From: an uncultured Opitutia bacterium
GTDB taxonomy: Bacteria > Verrucomicrobiota > Verrucomicrobiia > Opitutales > UBA953
DNA: 23,511 nucleotides
Assembly (NCBI GenBank): GCA_937874455.1
Contig: CALNBE010000247.1
Coordinates: 1 to 23,511 of the forward strand
Direction of reading: 5' to 3'
Positions within the stretch are counted from its first letter, which is position 1; every line of letters begins with the position of its first letter. Shown here in pieces: positions 14,807 to 23,450 of this stretch. Both the position numbers and the translations under genes were made by a program. The notes below the pieces were generated by a model. That model was not told the DNA's origin. It searched no databases and saw only the letters and a program-made list of their open reading frames with translations.

Positions 14807-16594
14807 TCAGGAAATAATGATGGTGCCTTCGGGATAGTGGAACTCCGTGTGTTCGCGTTTCGGAATCACGGAAAGCAGGAAAAAGAGGACGCCGATTCTG
14901 CCCACAAACATCGTCACGACGAGCAGCAATTTCCCCGCAGCATTCAACTCGCCGGAGATTCCACGCCCCAGCCCAGTCGTGCCCAACGCGCTCACCACTT
15001 CAAACAAAATGTCCAGCGGCGGCAGCAGGGGAAATGTCGCGCACAGGATTGCCGCCACCAACATCGCAAAGGACAGCGCCACCAACACCACCGCCAGCGC
15101 CCGATCCGCCGTCTCATCCGCAATTTTCCGCCCAAAAACCTCAATACTCGGAAGCCCCAGGACCACCCGGCGCAACGACAAAAACGCCACCGCCACCGTC
15201 GAGGTTTTAATCCCGCCCGCAGTACTGGACGGGCTGCCGCCGACAAACATCAACGCAATCAGCAAAATCATGCTGCCCGAACTCAGCAGCGAAGTGTCTG
15301 TGATGTTGAACCCCGCCGAGCGGGCCGTCACCGAGCAAAACAACGCGGCAAACCACGGGCTCACTCCGCCCGCCTCGCCAGCCCCAAATCCATATTCAGT
15401 CAGATAAAGCAGCGCCGCGCCGCCCACCAGCAACACCCCGCTAGTCACCAGCACCACCCGGCTGTGCGTCGTCAACCGCGGCGGTATCGCCTTGCGCAGG
15501 CCAATTTTCCTCCGCGCAATGGCCAGCGTCACATTCCACAAATTCTTCACCACTGGGAACCCGATTCCTCCCAGCACCACCAAGACCATGATCACCGCCA
15601 GCAACCCCTCGTTTCCTCCGCGAGCCACATCTTCCAGATTCCCTGGCAACGTCGACATCCCCGCGTTGCAAAAGGCAGTCACCGCATGGAAAATCGCAAA
15701 AAAGACCGGATCCTCCCCGGCCAGCCCGGCGTCCACGAAGAAGTAATGAATGGCAAAAGCACCGACAATTTCGCACCCGAAAGTGAAGCCGATGATGATC
15801 CCGAGAATGGTCCCGATTTGGCTCAAATTGTCCTCGCTTAAGAGATTCTGCATCGCGATCCGATTGCGCAACGAAACGCCGCCAGCCAGAAAATAGGCGA
15901 AGAAATACGTCAGCGTCATGATCCCCAATCCACCGATTTGCACGAGCCCAAGAATGATGCAGTGACCGTGGCGAGTGAAATCCGTTGCCACCTCCACCGT
16001 TGTCAACCCAGTCACGCACACCGCGCTGGTGGCGGTGAACAACGCATCCACCCAGCTGATGCCGTGCGGCGTGGCCAAAGGAGGTTTCAACAGCAAGGTG
16101 CCGACTAGAATCAACAGCGCGAAACTCAGAATAAACAACATTCCGGGGGTGATCCGTCGGGATGCCACCAGCGAGCTGCGCCGGAGCAAACGCAGACCGC
16201 CGACCAGCAACAACGTCAACTGCGAACAGGCCAGCAATGACAAGATAAGCGTGTCCGGACGAATTTCAGGAAATTGCGCGTAAAACCAATCGCCCCACAC
16301 TTCCGCAAAGAAAAACTCGCCTGCCACCAGCACCGCCAGCAAAAGCTCCACCTTGCGCGCCCGCACCAGCACCGACACTTTTCCCGCAAAGAAAAAGCGC
16401 CCAATTTCTTGGGCAACAAAAACGCCCAGAACTCCCCAAGTGCCCCAGCGCGCAAACAGCCATGCCTTCCCGTCTAGCGGCCAGCCCAAAATCCAGACAA
16501 AGAGTCCCAGCGCCAACACCCCGCACACGGCCAGCACCCCGTTCAAAATGGCGGTGCCAACGGCGCGCTTATCGTGGTTTTCCCCGGAAAACAT
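14807..16594 (-). CDS. trkH: Potassium uptake channel subunit, TrkH/KtrB family
   Basis: A 595-residue inner-membrane protein for K+ (possibly Na+-coupled) uptake. The four-fold M1-P-M2 architecture is visible, with the four selectivity-filter glycines: AVCVTGL (G196), AFCNAGM (G312), ARSAGFN (G428) and ALGTTGL (G541). The GGSPSSTAGGIKTST block (452-466) after the third repeat is a family signature. About 140 residues with three or more extra membrane helices precede the core, making it longer than the 450-residue KtrB type. The regulatory partner (trkA/ktrA, RCK domain) is not in this window. This is one of very few starts here with a good Shine-Dalgarno sequence, GGAG at 16599-16602. The gene is the first of a tightly packed operon with the lipoprotein and glycosylase genes. 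Confidence 0.94.
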   Translation of the reverse strand: MFSGENHDKRAVGTAILNGVLAVCGVLALGLFVWILGWPLDGKAWLFARWGTWGVLGVFVAQEIGRFFFAGKVSVLVRARKVELLLAVLVAGEFFFAEVWGDWFYAQFPEIRPDTLILSLLACSQLTLLLVGGLRLLRRSSLVASRRITPGMLFILSFALLILVGTLLLKPPLATPHGISWVDALFTATSAVCVTGLTTVEVATDFTRHGHCIILGLVQIGGLGIMTLTYFFAYFLAGGVSLRNRIAMQNLLSEDNLSQIGTILGIIIGFTFGCEIVGAFAIHYFFVDAGLAGEDPVFFAIFHAVTAFCNAGMSTLPGNLEDVARGGNEGLLAVIMVLVVLGGIGFPVVKNLWNVTLAIARRKIGLRKAIPPRLTTHSRVVLVTSGVLLVGGAALLYLTEYGFGAGEAGGVSPWFAALFCSVTARSAGFNITDTSLLSSGSMILLIALMFVGGSPSSTAGGIKTSTVAVAFLSLRRVVLGLPSIEVFGRKIADETADRALAVVLVALSFAMLVAAILCATFPLLPPLDILFEVVSALGTTGLGRGISGELNAAGKLLLVVTMFVGRIGVLFFLLSVIPKREHTEFHYPEGTIIIS

Positions 16595-16630
16595 GCTTCT
16601 CCGCTAAACGATTTTTTCCGCACGTCTAGC

Positions 16631-16647
16631 CGCTTTATGCATAAGCG
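16631..16647. promoter_or_regulatory. Inverted repeat upstream of trkH, possible operator
   Basis: A 17-base near-palindrome with arms CGCTT / AAGCG around TATGCAT lies 37 bases before the trkH start, between that start and the terminator of the TPR gene. Its position suits a regulator site, but no factor can be named and such a short palindrome can occur by chance. Confidence 0.25.
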
Positions 16648-16673
16648 CCAGCCAGACACCCGCGCCGGCAAAG

Positions 16674-16705
16674 AAAAAACCGCCCCAGGATCCGGGAGCG
16701 GTTTT
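16674..16705 (-). terminator. Rho-independent terminator of the TPR protein gene
   Basis: On the minus strand AAAACCGC pairs with GCGGTTTT, extended inward by G-T and G-C pairs with one mismatch, and the stem runs into a T run (TTTTTTC). It starts about 19 bases after the stop of the TPR gene (16725). Confidence 0.85.
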
Positions 16706-16724
16706 CCACCCATCATCAAAAAAG

Positions 16725-18128
16725 CTAGCGGTTGCTTTCGTAGAAGGCGTTAATTTTCTGAGAGACATCTTTGAAGGCCGAGTCCGCCATGTAAATCACC
16801 TTGTACTCCTCAATGGCATCCTTGGTACGGCCCATTTTTTCCAGCGCGTTCCCCAATTCGTAAATGATGTCCTTCTTGATGTCGCTCATTGTCTGGATTT
16901 CTCCCTTTGCGACTTGCAATTGATCGGCGGCCAGATCGAACTTGTTGCCGTTGATGAAAGCGCGGGCCAGATAAAGCATCGCCTGGTGCCGGTTCTTCGG
17001 GTTGCGCTGTGCCACCTGCAACTGCTGAATGGCCTCGTCATTCCGACCAGCTTCCAGCAACAGCACTCCGTAATCATAGCGATAGCCATAATCATTCGGG
17101 TAGCGCTCCACCAGTCCTTGCACCACTTGCAGTCGGTGGGCTTTTTCCTCTGCGGCCGCAGATTCGTATTGGGCCTTGAGTTCCGCGTCTTCGGGATTGG
17201 CTTCCACCTTTTCCCTGAGCCCGGCCACCTGCTGGGCCCGCAGTTTCATGGAAAGCTCGTTCTCCTGCTTTTCCAATGCCGCATCGGCAGCGCCGATGTT
17301 GGTCTTGCGCGCACGCCGCAGCGTTTCGATGGCTTTTTCCAGATTGCCCAGCGTCTGGTAATTTCTGACCGCTTCGCGGTAGTAATCAACATTCTCGGGA
17401 TCAGCGGCGATTTTTTTCTCCAGTTCCTGCACAAGAAGCGCGGCGTCGTCCGCATCCTGCATCACGCGTTCGCTCTTTTGCATTTCGAGCGCTTCTTTTT
17501 CACTCTTGAGTTTGCTCTTGAAGTCGCCGTCGCCCTCCCACTTGCCCTGATTCATCGTCTTTGCAACCGAAGCGCGGCGGGCCATATCCTGCAACTCGCC
17601 GTTGCCGGGGAAAATCTTCAATCCGTTGTCCATGGCCCTCAAAGCCGAGTCAAAATCTTCATCCTTGAGATAAGCGGTGCCAACCGCGAGGTAATTGGCG
17701 ATGTTTTTCGGGTCGGCGCTGCAAATTTCCTCATAGGCAAAGGCGGCAGTGGAATACCAGCCGAGTTTCTCCGCCGCAGCAGCCAGCGTCCTGTTCGCGC
17801 CCACGTCCGCCGGATGTTTCTCCAGCATTTTCTCCGCGGCATCGATCGCCTGTTCAGGATTGGTTTCCACCAGCTTGGACGGGGTGCGCAGACTGGCCAC
17901 CGAGGTCAAACGTCCCAACAGACCGCCCAGACCTTTGCCCTTCGTTCCGTGCTGGATTTTCTGTGCCTTGCGCAACAACCGCCGCACCTCCACGCAAGAC
18001 GGATGCCGTTGCAACACGCCTTGGGCAATTTCCGCGGCATATTGCGGATTGGTGCGCAACGCCTGCTCGGCGGCGGCAACCTGTTTCTGCAAACGTGGGT
18101 CAATATCCTTCAAGAGAACTTTCGACAT
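16725..18128 (-). CDS. Tetratricopeptide repeat (TPR) protein
   Basis: A 467-residue, wholly helical protein without signal peptide or membrane segment, so probably cytoplasmic. TPR-like helix pairs are recognisable at about 86-120 (PEQAIDAAEKMLEKHPADVGANRTLAAAAEKLG), 120-150 (YSTAAFAYEEICSADPKN), 150-180 (YLAVGTAYLKDEDFDSALRAMDNGLKIFP), then again in the C-terminal half with DYGVLLLEAGRNDEAIQQLQVAQRNPKN and ELGNALEKMGRTKDAIEEYKVIY. A charged, probably coiled-coil segment rich in Lys and Glu lies in the middle (about 200-245). An AT-loop rich in glycine (GTKGKGLGGLLGRL) is near residue 62. Such proteins act as scaffolds; no partner can be inferred. It is divergent from the TIGR03790 gene with 161 bases between starts, and it has its own terminator. 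No Shine-Dalgarno sequence is present. Confidence 0.88.
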   Translation of the reverse strand: MSKVLLKDIDPRLQKQVAAAEQALRTNPQYAAEIAQGVLQRHPSCVEVRRLLRKAQKIQHGTKGKGLGGLLGRLTSVASLRTPSKLVETNPEQAIDAAEKMLEKHPADVGANRTLAAAAEKLGWYSTAAFAYEEICSADPKNIANYLAVGTAYLKDEDFDSALRAMDNGLKIFPGNGELQDMARRASVAKTMNQGKWEGDGDFKSKLKSEKEALEMQKSERVMQDADDAALLVQELEKKIAADPENVDYYREAVRNYQTLGNLEKAIETLRRARKTNIGAADAALEKQENELSMKLRAQQVAGLREKVEANPEDAELKAQYESAAAEEKAHRLQVVQGLVERYPNDYGYRYDYGVLLLEAGRNDEAIQQLQVAQRNPKNRHQAMLYLARAFINGNKFDLAADQLQVAKGEIQTMSDIKKDIIYELGNALEKMGRTKDAIEEYKVIYMADSAFKDVSQKINAFYESNR

Positions 18129-18289
18129 GGGGTATCGCTTATGGATGGTTGTGTAAAGAAAGCGGAGACGCTAAAGCCGCCGGTAGGGGCGTCAACGTCA
18201 ATGTCCTTCCCCCGCGTTTTCAGGATTCTCCCACCGGGCTTCCCTCCAATCTTGCAGTCCGCCTCTTTTCATCCAACAACACCGCATTG

Positions 18290-19870
18290 ATGCGTTTCCT
18301 CTTCCTGCTTCTTGCCATTCTCCCCGTTTTGCCGCTTTCCGCCGCAGTCACTCCCGATCAAATCGTAGTGGTCGTCAACGAGGACAAATATGAATCCTCC
18401 CAAGTGGCCCGGCATTACATGCAGGCGCGGGGCATTCCTGAAAAAAACCTGATCCGTATCGCAACCAGTCATAACGAGGAAGTTTCCTGGCCCGTTTTTG
18501 TCCGCCAAGTGTGGAACCCGCTCCTGCAAAAACTGCAACAAGGTGGTTGGCTGCAAGGAGAATTGTCCGCCGAGCCGGACGCTTCCGGACGGCGCCGCAT
18601 GCGTGTCACCGAAAACAAAATCGGTTATCTGGTGCTTTGTCCCGGCATCCCGCTACGCATCGCCAACGATCCCGACTTGGTCGCCACCGAGGCCGTCCCC
18701 AATCTCGGCACCGCCTTTGCCATGACCACCGCCGCAGTGGATTCGGAGCTTGTCCTGCTGGCGCAGCCGACCTCCCACGCCACCGGCTTTATTCCGAACC
18801 CGTTTTTCCAGAAAAGCCCCGCCGATCTTTCTCCAGCGGAGACCAAGCACTGGGTTCGGGTCGCCCGGCTCGACGGGCCCACCGTCCAAGCAACATTGCA
18901 ATTGATTGATAACGCCCTGACCGGGGAACAACGGGGAATGCTGGGACGGGCTTACATTGATCGCGGCGGACCGCACAAACAGGGCGAGGAATGGCTTCAA
19001 GCCACTGCCGGCCTTTTGCAAAAAGTGGGCTTCGACACTTCGATAGAGACTACCCCGGCCTTGTTTGGAGAGGAAACGCGGTTTGACGCCCCGGCCTTTT
19101 ACTTCGGCTGGTATGCCACCAACATTGGCGGGCGGTTGGCCCGGCCCGATTTTCATTTTCCTCCGGGTGCCATCGCATTGCATATTCATAGTTTTTCCGC
19201 CCAAACCCTCCGCTCCGCCACCCTGGGCTGGGCCGGCCCCCTAGTTGCCCGCGGTGCCACTATCACCATTGGAAATGTCGCCGAACCCTATCTTCAACTC
19301 ACCACAATACCGCCGCTGCTCGTCGCGGGATTCCTTCAGGGCATGCAGGCGGGAGAGGCATATGCCTTCGCCAATCCCGCCTGGAGCTGGCAGACTATTC
19401 TCCTCGGCGACCCACTCTACCAGCCCTTTCAGGTCAATGCCGCCCGCCAGTTGGAAAATGCTGCGGAAGCCAATGATCCGAGAGTCGTTTACGCATTATT
19501 GCGCACTGCCAACCAAATGGCCGAAAAAGGGAAAAAAGACGATGCCTACCGGCTGCTCAGCCAAAGCGTGACCCGGCACCCGCTCCTGCCTCTTGCACTG
19601 GCTCTCGCCCAACAACAAGTTGAACGCCAGCAACCAATCACACTTCCCACACAGCTCATCCTCACATCCGGCGAGGATGCCGGTTTGCTCATCGAGGCCG
19701 CCCGGTTCTTCCAATCCCACAATCAAAAACCATTGGCCCACATGCTGTATCGGAAACTGGTCGATGAATACCAGCTGTCCGGGGAGTTGAAGAAAAAGCT
19801 GCAGATCGAAGCGGGATTTCTTCCGCCCAATCCTCCCGCCGAAACTTCCGCTCCGGCGGCGCAATCTTAA
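18290..19870 (+). CDS. TIGR03790 family secreted protein
   Basis: A 526-residue exported protein of unknown biochemical function. Residues 1-19 are a signal peptide (MRFLFLLLAILPVLPLSAA). The conserved core starts with PDQIVVVVNEDKYESSQVARHYMQARGIPEKNLIRI and continues with KIGYLVLCPGIPLRI, AVDSELVLL, RGMLGRAYIDRGG, FYFGWYA, PGAIALHIHSFSAQTLR, ARGATITIGNVAEPYL and WQTILLGDPLYQPF, which together are characteristic of TIGR03790. As I recall, this family is found almost only in genomes that also encode exosortase/PEP-CTERM sorting. After the core there are about 130 residues of TPR-like helices (about 395-510) and a Pro/Ala tail. The ATG 18290 is chosen for the signal peptide; the frame is open further upstream but that part overlaps the divergent TPR gene. 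No Shine-Dalgarno sequence is present. No PEP-CTERM target was seen in the window. Confidence 0.88.
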   Translation: MRFLFLLLAILPVLPLSAAVTPDQIVVVVNEDKYESSQVARHYMQARGIPEKNLIRIATSHNEEVSWPVFVRQVWNPLLQKLQQGGWLQGELSAEPDASGRRRMRVTENKIGYLVLCPGIPLRIANDPDLVATEAVPNLGTAFAMTTAAVDSELVLLAQPTSHATGFIPNPFFQKSPADLSPAETKHWVRVARLDGPTVQATLQLIDNALTGEQRGMLGRAYIDRGGPHKQGEEWLQATAGLLQKVGFDTSIETTPALFGEETRFDAPAFYFGWYATNIGGRLARPDFHFPPGAIALHIHSFSAQTLRSATLGWAGPLVARGATITIGNVAEPYLQLTTIPPLLVAGFLQGMQAGEAYAFANPAWSWQTILLGDPLYQPFQVNAARQLENAAEANDPRVVYALLRTANQMAEKGKKDDAYRLLSQSVTRHPLLPLALALAQQQVERQQPITLPTQLILTSGEDAGLLIEAARFFQSHNQKPLAHMLYRKLVDEYQLSGELKKKLQIEAGFLPPNPPAETSAPAAQS

Positions 19871-19884
19871 GTAAAATTCCATCA

Positions 19885-19918
19885 AAAAAACCGCTACCCA
19901 TTCAGGCCGCGGTTTTTT
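19885..19918. terminator. Bidirectional terminator between the TIGR03790 gene and fabF
   Basis: A perfect 10-bp inverted repeat AAAAAACCGC / GCGGTTTTTT with a 14-nt loop, U-rich in both directions. It lies 15 bases after the TIGR03790 stop and 25 bases after the end of the convergent fabF gene. Confidence 0.9.
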
Positions 19919-19942
19919 GGGCAAAGAAAATTTCCTCCGCGC

Positions 19943-21202
19943 TCACTCGACAAACTTCTTGAACACCACGGCGGCGTTGTGTCCGCCGAAGCCCAGATTA
20001 TCGCTGATCGCCACGTTCACCTCGCGCTTTTCCGCCACGTTGGGCACGTAGTTCAAATCGCAATCAGGATCCGGGTTCTCATAGTTGATGGTCGGGGGAA
20101 TGATGCCGTTTTTAATCGCCAAAATCGCCACCACCGCCTCCACCGCCCCGGCACCACCGAGGAGGTGCCCGATCATCGACTTGGTCGAGCTGATGGCCAG
20201 CTTGCGGGCATGGTCGCCAAAGGTCTTCTTGATCGCCAGCGTCTCAAACTTGTCATTGTAGGGAGTCGAGGTGCCGTGCGCGTTGATGTAGTCCACCGAC
20301 TCGGGAGCCAGGTTTGCGTCGGCCAGCGCCCGCTTGAAACACAGGTCCAGTCCGCGGCCCTCCACGTCCGGCGAGGTAATGTGGTAGGCATCGCAAGTCG
20401 CACCGTAGCCAACGAACTCCGCGTAAATTTTCGCGCCGCGTTTCTTGGCGTGCTCGTAGGTTTCCAGCACCAGAATGCCGCCGCCCTCGCCCATCACGAA
20501 GCCGTCGCGCTGCGCGTCAAAGGGACGGGAGGATTTTTCCGGGGTGTCGTTGAAGCTGGTGCTCATCGCCTTCATGCTGCAAAAGCCGGCGTAGCCCAAG
20601 CGGGTAATCGCCGCTTCGGTGCCGCCTGCGATCATCACGTCGGCATTGCCGTTGCGCATGTGCATCAGCGCCTCGCCGAGCGAGTGCGCACCCGAGGCAC
20701 AAGCCGAGACCACGCAAAAATTCACCGAACGCGCCTGCAACTGGATCGCCACCGCGCCCGCCGCCATGTTGGTGATGATCGAGGTGATCATGAAGGGCGA
20801 CACGCGCCGGGGGCCTTTTTCAAACAAATTGAAGGACTGCTCCTCAATCGAAGCGATGCCTCCGATGCCGCTGCCAATGATCACGCCGAGGCGGTCGGGA
20901 TCGACATCGCCGACCTTCAGCCCGGCGTCGTTGAACGCCATCATCGCCGCGTTGACCGCGATCTGCACGTAGCGGTCGTTCCGCTTCGCTTCCTTCGGGT
21001 CCATGTACTTGGTCGGATCGAAATCCTTCAACTCGCCACCAACCTTGCTGGGAATGTCCGAGACATCGCAGGAGGTGACTTGTGTGATGCCACTTTTTCC
21101 GGCGACCAGATTTTGCCACAGGGTTTCAGTGTCATTTCCAACCGCAGCCATGGCACCGATGCCAGTAACTACAATGCGAGGGACAGGTTGTTCTTTTTGC
21201 AC
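19943..21202 (-). CDS. fabF: Beta-ketoacyl-ACP synthase II
   Basis: Condenses malonyl-ACP with acyl-ACP in the elongation cycle of fatty acid synthesis, in the cytoplasm. The 419-residue protein has the complete KAS II active site: C168 in VSACASGAHS, H309 in NAHGTSTPYND, and K341 with H346 in STKSMIGHLLGGAGA. The gatekeeper loop NLGFGGHN is near the C-terminus. It starts with GTG at 21202: the frame has a TAA 12 bases upstream, and the next ATG would remove conserved beta-strand residues (RIVVTGIGAMAAVG). acpP and other fab genes, which commonly adjoin fabF, are not next to it. Instead it follows the oligopeptidase gene by 46 bases on the same strand, so co-transcription is possible. Confidence 0.97.
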   Translation of the reverse strand: MQKEQPVPRIVVTGIGAMAAVGNDTETLWQNLVAGKSGITQVTSCDVSDIPSKVGGELKDFDPTKYMDPKEAKRNDRYVQIAVNAAMMAFNDAGLKVGDVDPDRLGVIIGSGIGGIASIEEQSFNLFEKGPRRVSPFMITSIITNMAAGAVAIQLQARSVNFCVVSACASGAHSLGEALMHMRNGNADVMIAGGTEAAITRLGYAGFCSMKAMSTSFNDTPEKSSRPFDAQRDGFVMGEGGGILVLETYEHAKKRGAKIYAEFVGYGATCDAYHITSPDVEGRGLDLCFKRALADANLAPESVDYINAHGTSTPYNDKFETLAIKKTFGDHARKLAISSTKSMIGHLLGGAGAVEAVVAILAIKNGIIPPTINYENPDPDCDLNYVPNVAEKREVNVAISDNLGFGGHNAAVVFKKFVE

Positions 21203-21248
21203 GCAGGTATTGGGTTAAAAGTTGCGGGGACGAACAAAGTTTTTCCGT

Positions 21249-23450
21249 TTAAAAAGCAACAAGAAAGCGCCCCGGCCCGCCGCCGGCTTTTTTCATTCCA
21301 TTGGCTGACAAGGACAATTCCCGCATTCTCGCGGAGGAAACGTCGGCCGCTGGGGCCGTCAAGTCCGGCTCGCGTCCCATGAAGTCACGGAAGAGCTTTT
21401 CCGGAGCTTCGCTGTTTCCTTTGGCGAAAATTTTCCTCCGCAGCTCCCGTCCGGTTTTTTCGTTCAACACACCTTCCCGCAAAAACCGGGTGAAGACATC
21501 CGCCTCCAGCACCTCCGCCCATTTGTAGGAATAATAACCCGCTGCGTAACCGAGCGGATCGGCAAAAATGTGGCTGAAGCGCCGGGCCATCGAGGGCACC
21601 GGCTGGGTGGTGCGGACATGGTAATCCGCCAGATCCTGGTTCCAGATTTCGTCGAGATCGCGCCCTTTGTAACGGGGAAAATGGACATGCAGTTCCAAAT
21701 CGAGTTTCGCAAAGGAAAGCTGCCGCATGGTGCCGGTCGCCGCCCGGTAGTTGCTCGCCGCCACCAATTTTTTCAACAATTCCTCCGGCAATGGCGCCCC
21801 AGTTTGGTAATGCTTGGCAAAGCGGCCCAGGCTTTCGTTCTGCCAGCACCAGTTTTCCAGCAACTGCGAGGGCAGCTCGACAAAATCCCAAGCCACGCGG
21901 GTGCCGCTCAACGATTCATACGGCACCTCGCTCAACACATGATGCAACAGGTGGCCAAACTCGTGGAAGATCGTCAGTACTTCGTCGTGCGTTAGCAATG
22001 CCTCCGCGCCGTTCACGCCGGGAGTGAAATTCCCGCACATCAAACCGAGGTGCGGCGCAAAGGAACCGTCCGGACGCGGGCCGCCGGTGTGGAGAAAATT
22101 CATCCACGCGCCGCCGCGCTTGGGTTCCCGGGGATGCCAGTCGGTGTAAAACGAGCCGAGGTGTTTTTCCCCGTCCCACACTTCATAAAACCTCACCTCC
22201 GGGTGCCAGCCTTCCACCGGTTCCGCCTCGCTGCGGCAAGCGGCGGTGGCAGGAAAAATGGTTTTCTCCCCGCTCGCGGAGTCGAGCCACACCGTGGCGC
22301 GTTGCTGAAAACGGACCCCGAACAAATGGCTGAACAGGTCAAACATGCCGTCGATCACACCGCCGATCGGCAGATACGGGCGCAGGGCCTCGGTATCGAA
22401 GGCGTATTTTTCCTGCCGCTGCAATTCCGCCCAATAGCCGTTTTCCCACGGGGTCAGCGGGGAGGCCGCCGTGCCGGTTTTCCCGGCTTTGAAATTTTCC
22501 AGCGCCTCCGTTTCCCGAAGGAAAAAAGGCCGCACCCGCGCGTGCAAATCCTCCACAAACGCCAGCGCCTTGTCGCCGCTCCCCGCCATGCGCCGGGCAA
22601 TGGCAAAGTCCGCGAAATTTTTCTTCCCGAGCAGGCGCGCCTTCTCGTCGCGCAACTCCAAGATTTGCCAGACCAGCGCGGTGTTGTCCCATTCCCCCGC
22701 CGCGCCGACTTGAGCCAGCGCTTCCCAACATTCCTTCCGCAGTGCGTCGCTTTTCGCATACTGTAAAACTGGCGTGACCGACGGGGCGTGCAGGGTAAAC
22801 CGCCAGGCGGGCTTTTCCTCCGCGCCGATTCCCTTGGCCCGGGCCAGCGCCGCCGCCCCGGCCCGCGCGCTTTCCGGCAGGCCGTCCAGCAGCACAGGAT
22901 CGGTGACAACTTTCTCCCAGGCGTTGGTCGCATCGAGGACATGCTCCGCGTATTGCTGGGTCAACCGCGCCAGCTCGGCGTTGATTTCCTCCAAGCGCTT
23001 TTTTCCCGCCTCCGGCAAATCCGCGCCGTTTTCCCGGAAATCCGCCAGCGTCTCATCCAGCAACCGCCGCGCCACCGGTTCCAATTCCTTTGCCTCCGCC
23101 GTCGCGGCGTAATTTTTCAGCACCGCCCACAGCCGGGGATTCAGCGTGATGCTGGTGGAAAACGCCGCCACCTGCGGCAGCAGCTTCCCGTAAACTTCGC
23201 GAAACTCCGGCGAATTGCAGACCGAGTTCAAATGCTCCACCTTGCCCCAGGCATGGTTCAGCTCGCGGGTCGCCGCCTCCAGCCCAAGCACGGTGTTTTT
23301 AAACGACATTTCCTCCGCGATCTGCGCGCACACGGCCTCGATTTTTTCCGCCGCGTTTTTCAACGCCAACTCGATGTCGGCCTGCATCGTGTCGAGGCGG
23401 TGTTCGCTCCAACGAATGAGAAAGTCCTGGGATAGATAAGGGTGCTGCAT
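21249..23450 (-). CDS. prlC: M3 family oligopeptidase, oligopeptidase A-like
   Basis: A 733-residue cytoplasmic zinc peptidase that degrades short peptides, including cleaved signal peptides in better-known relatives. The zinc site is HEFGH at residues 496-500 with E525 in DFVELPSQ, and the region GTRVAWDFVELPSQLLENWCW is diagnostic of the M3A (OpdA/Dcp/thimet) branch. PLGYAAGYYSYKWAEVLEADVF lies near the C-terminus as expected. ATG 23450 begins the protein; an AAGGA Shine-Dalgarno sequence sits 7 bases upstream. The normal family ending FMGREPDL is followed here by about 36 further residues with a low-complexity end (KKAGGGPGRFLVAF). This could be a lineage-specific tail or a late frameshift. 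There is no signal peptide, unlike the other M3 enzyme in the window. Confidence 0.94.
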   Translation of the reverse strand: MQHPYLSQDFLIRWSEHRLDTMQADIELALKNAAEKIEAVCAQIAEEMSFKNTVLGLEAATRELNHAWGKVEHLNSVCNSPEFREVYGKLLPQVAAFSTSITLNPRLWAVLKNYAATAEAKELEPVARRLLDETLADFRENGADLPEAGKKRLEEINAELARLTQQYAEHVLDATNAWEKVVTDPVLLDGLPESARAGAAALARAKGIGAEEKPAWRFTLHAPSVTPVLQYAKSDALRKECWEALAQVGAAGEWDNTALVWQILELRDEKARLLGKKNFADFAIARRMAGSGDKALAFVEDLHARVRPFFLRETEALENFKAGKTGTAASPLTPWENGYWAELQRQEKYAFDTEALRPYLPIGGVIDGMFDLFSHLFGVRFQQRATVWLDSASGEKTIFPATAACRSEAEPVEGWHPEVRFYEVWDGEKHLGSFYTDWHPREPKRGGAWMNFLHTGGPRPDGSFAPHLGLMCGNFTPGVNGAEALLTHDEVLTIFHEFGHLLHHVLSEVPYESLSGTRVAWDFVELPSQLLENWCWQNESLGRFAKHYQTGAPLPEELLKKLVAASNYRAATGTMRQLSFAKLDLELHVHFPRYKGRDLDEIWNQDLADYHVRTTQPVPSMARRFSHIFADPLGYAAGYYSYKWAEVLEADVFTRFLREGVLNEKTGRELRRKIFAKGNSEAPEKLFRDFMGREPDLTAPAADVSSARMRELSLSANGMKKAGGGPGRFLVAF

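Noticed and set aside
13510..15841. Two long plus-strand open frames (435 and 421 residues) covering the glycosylase, lipoprotein and trkH region
   Set aside because: They are rich in Pro, Arg, His and Gln, lack domains, and lie antisense to three well-supported, tightly coupled genes.
19979..21382. A 467-residue plus-strand open frame opposite fabF
   Set aside because: Low-complexity His/Arg/Val-rich translation with no motif, antisense to an intact fabF.
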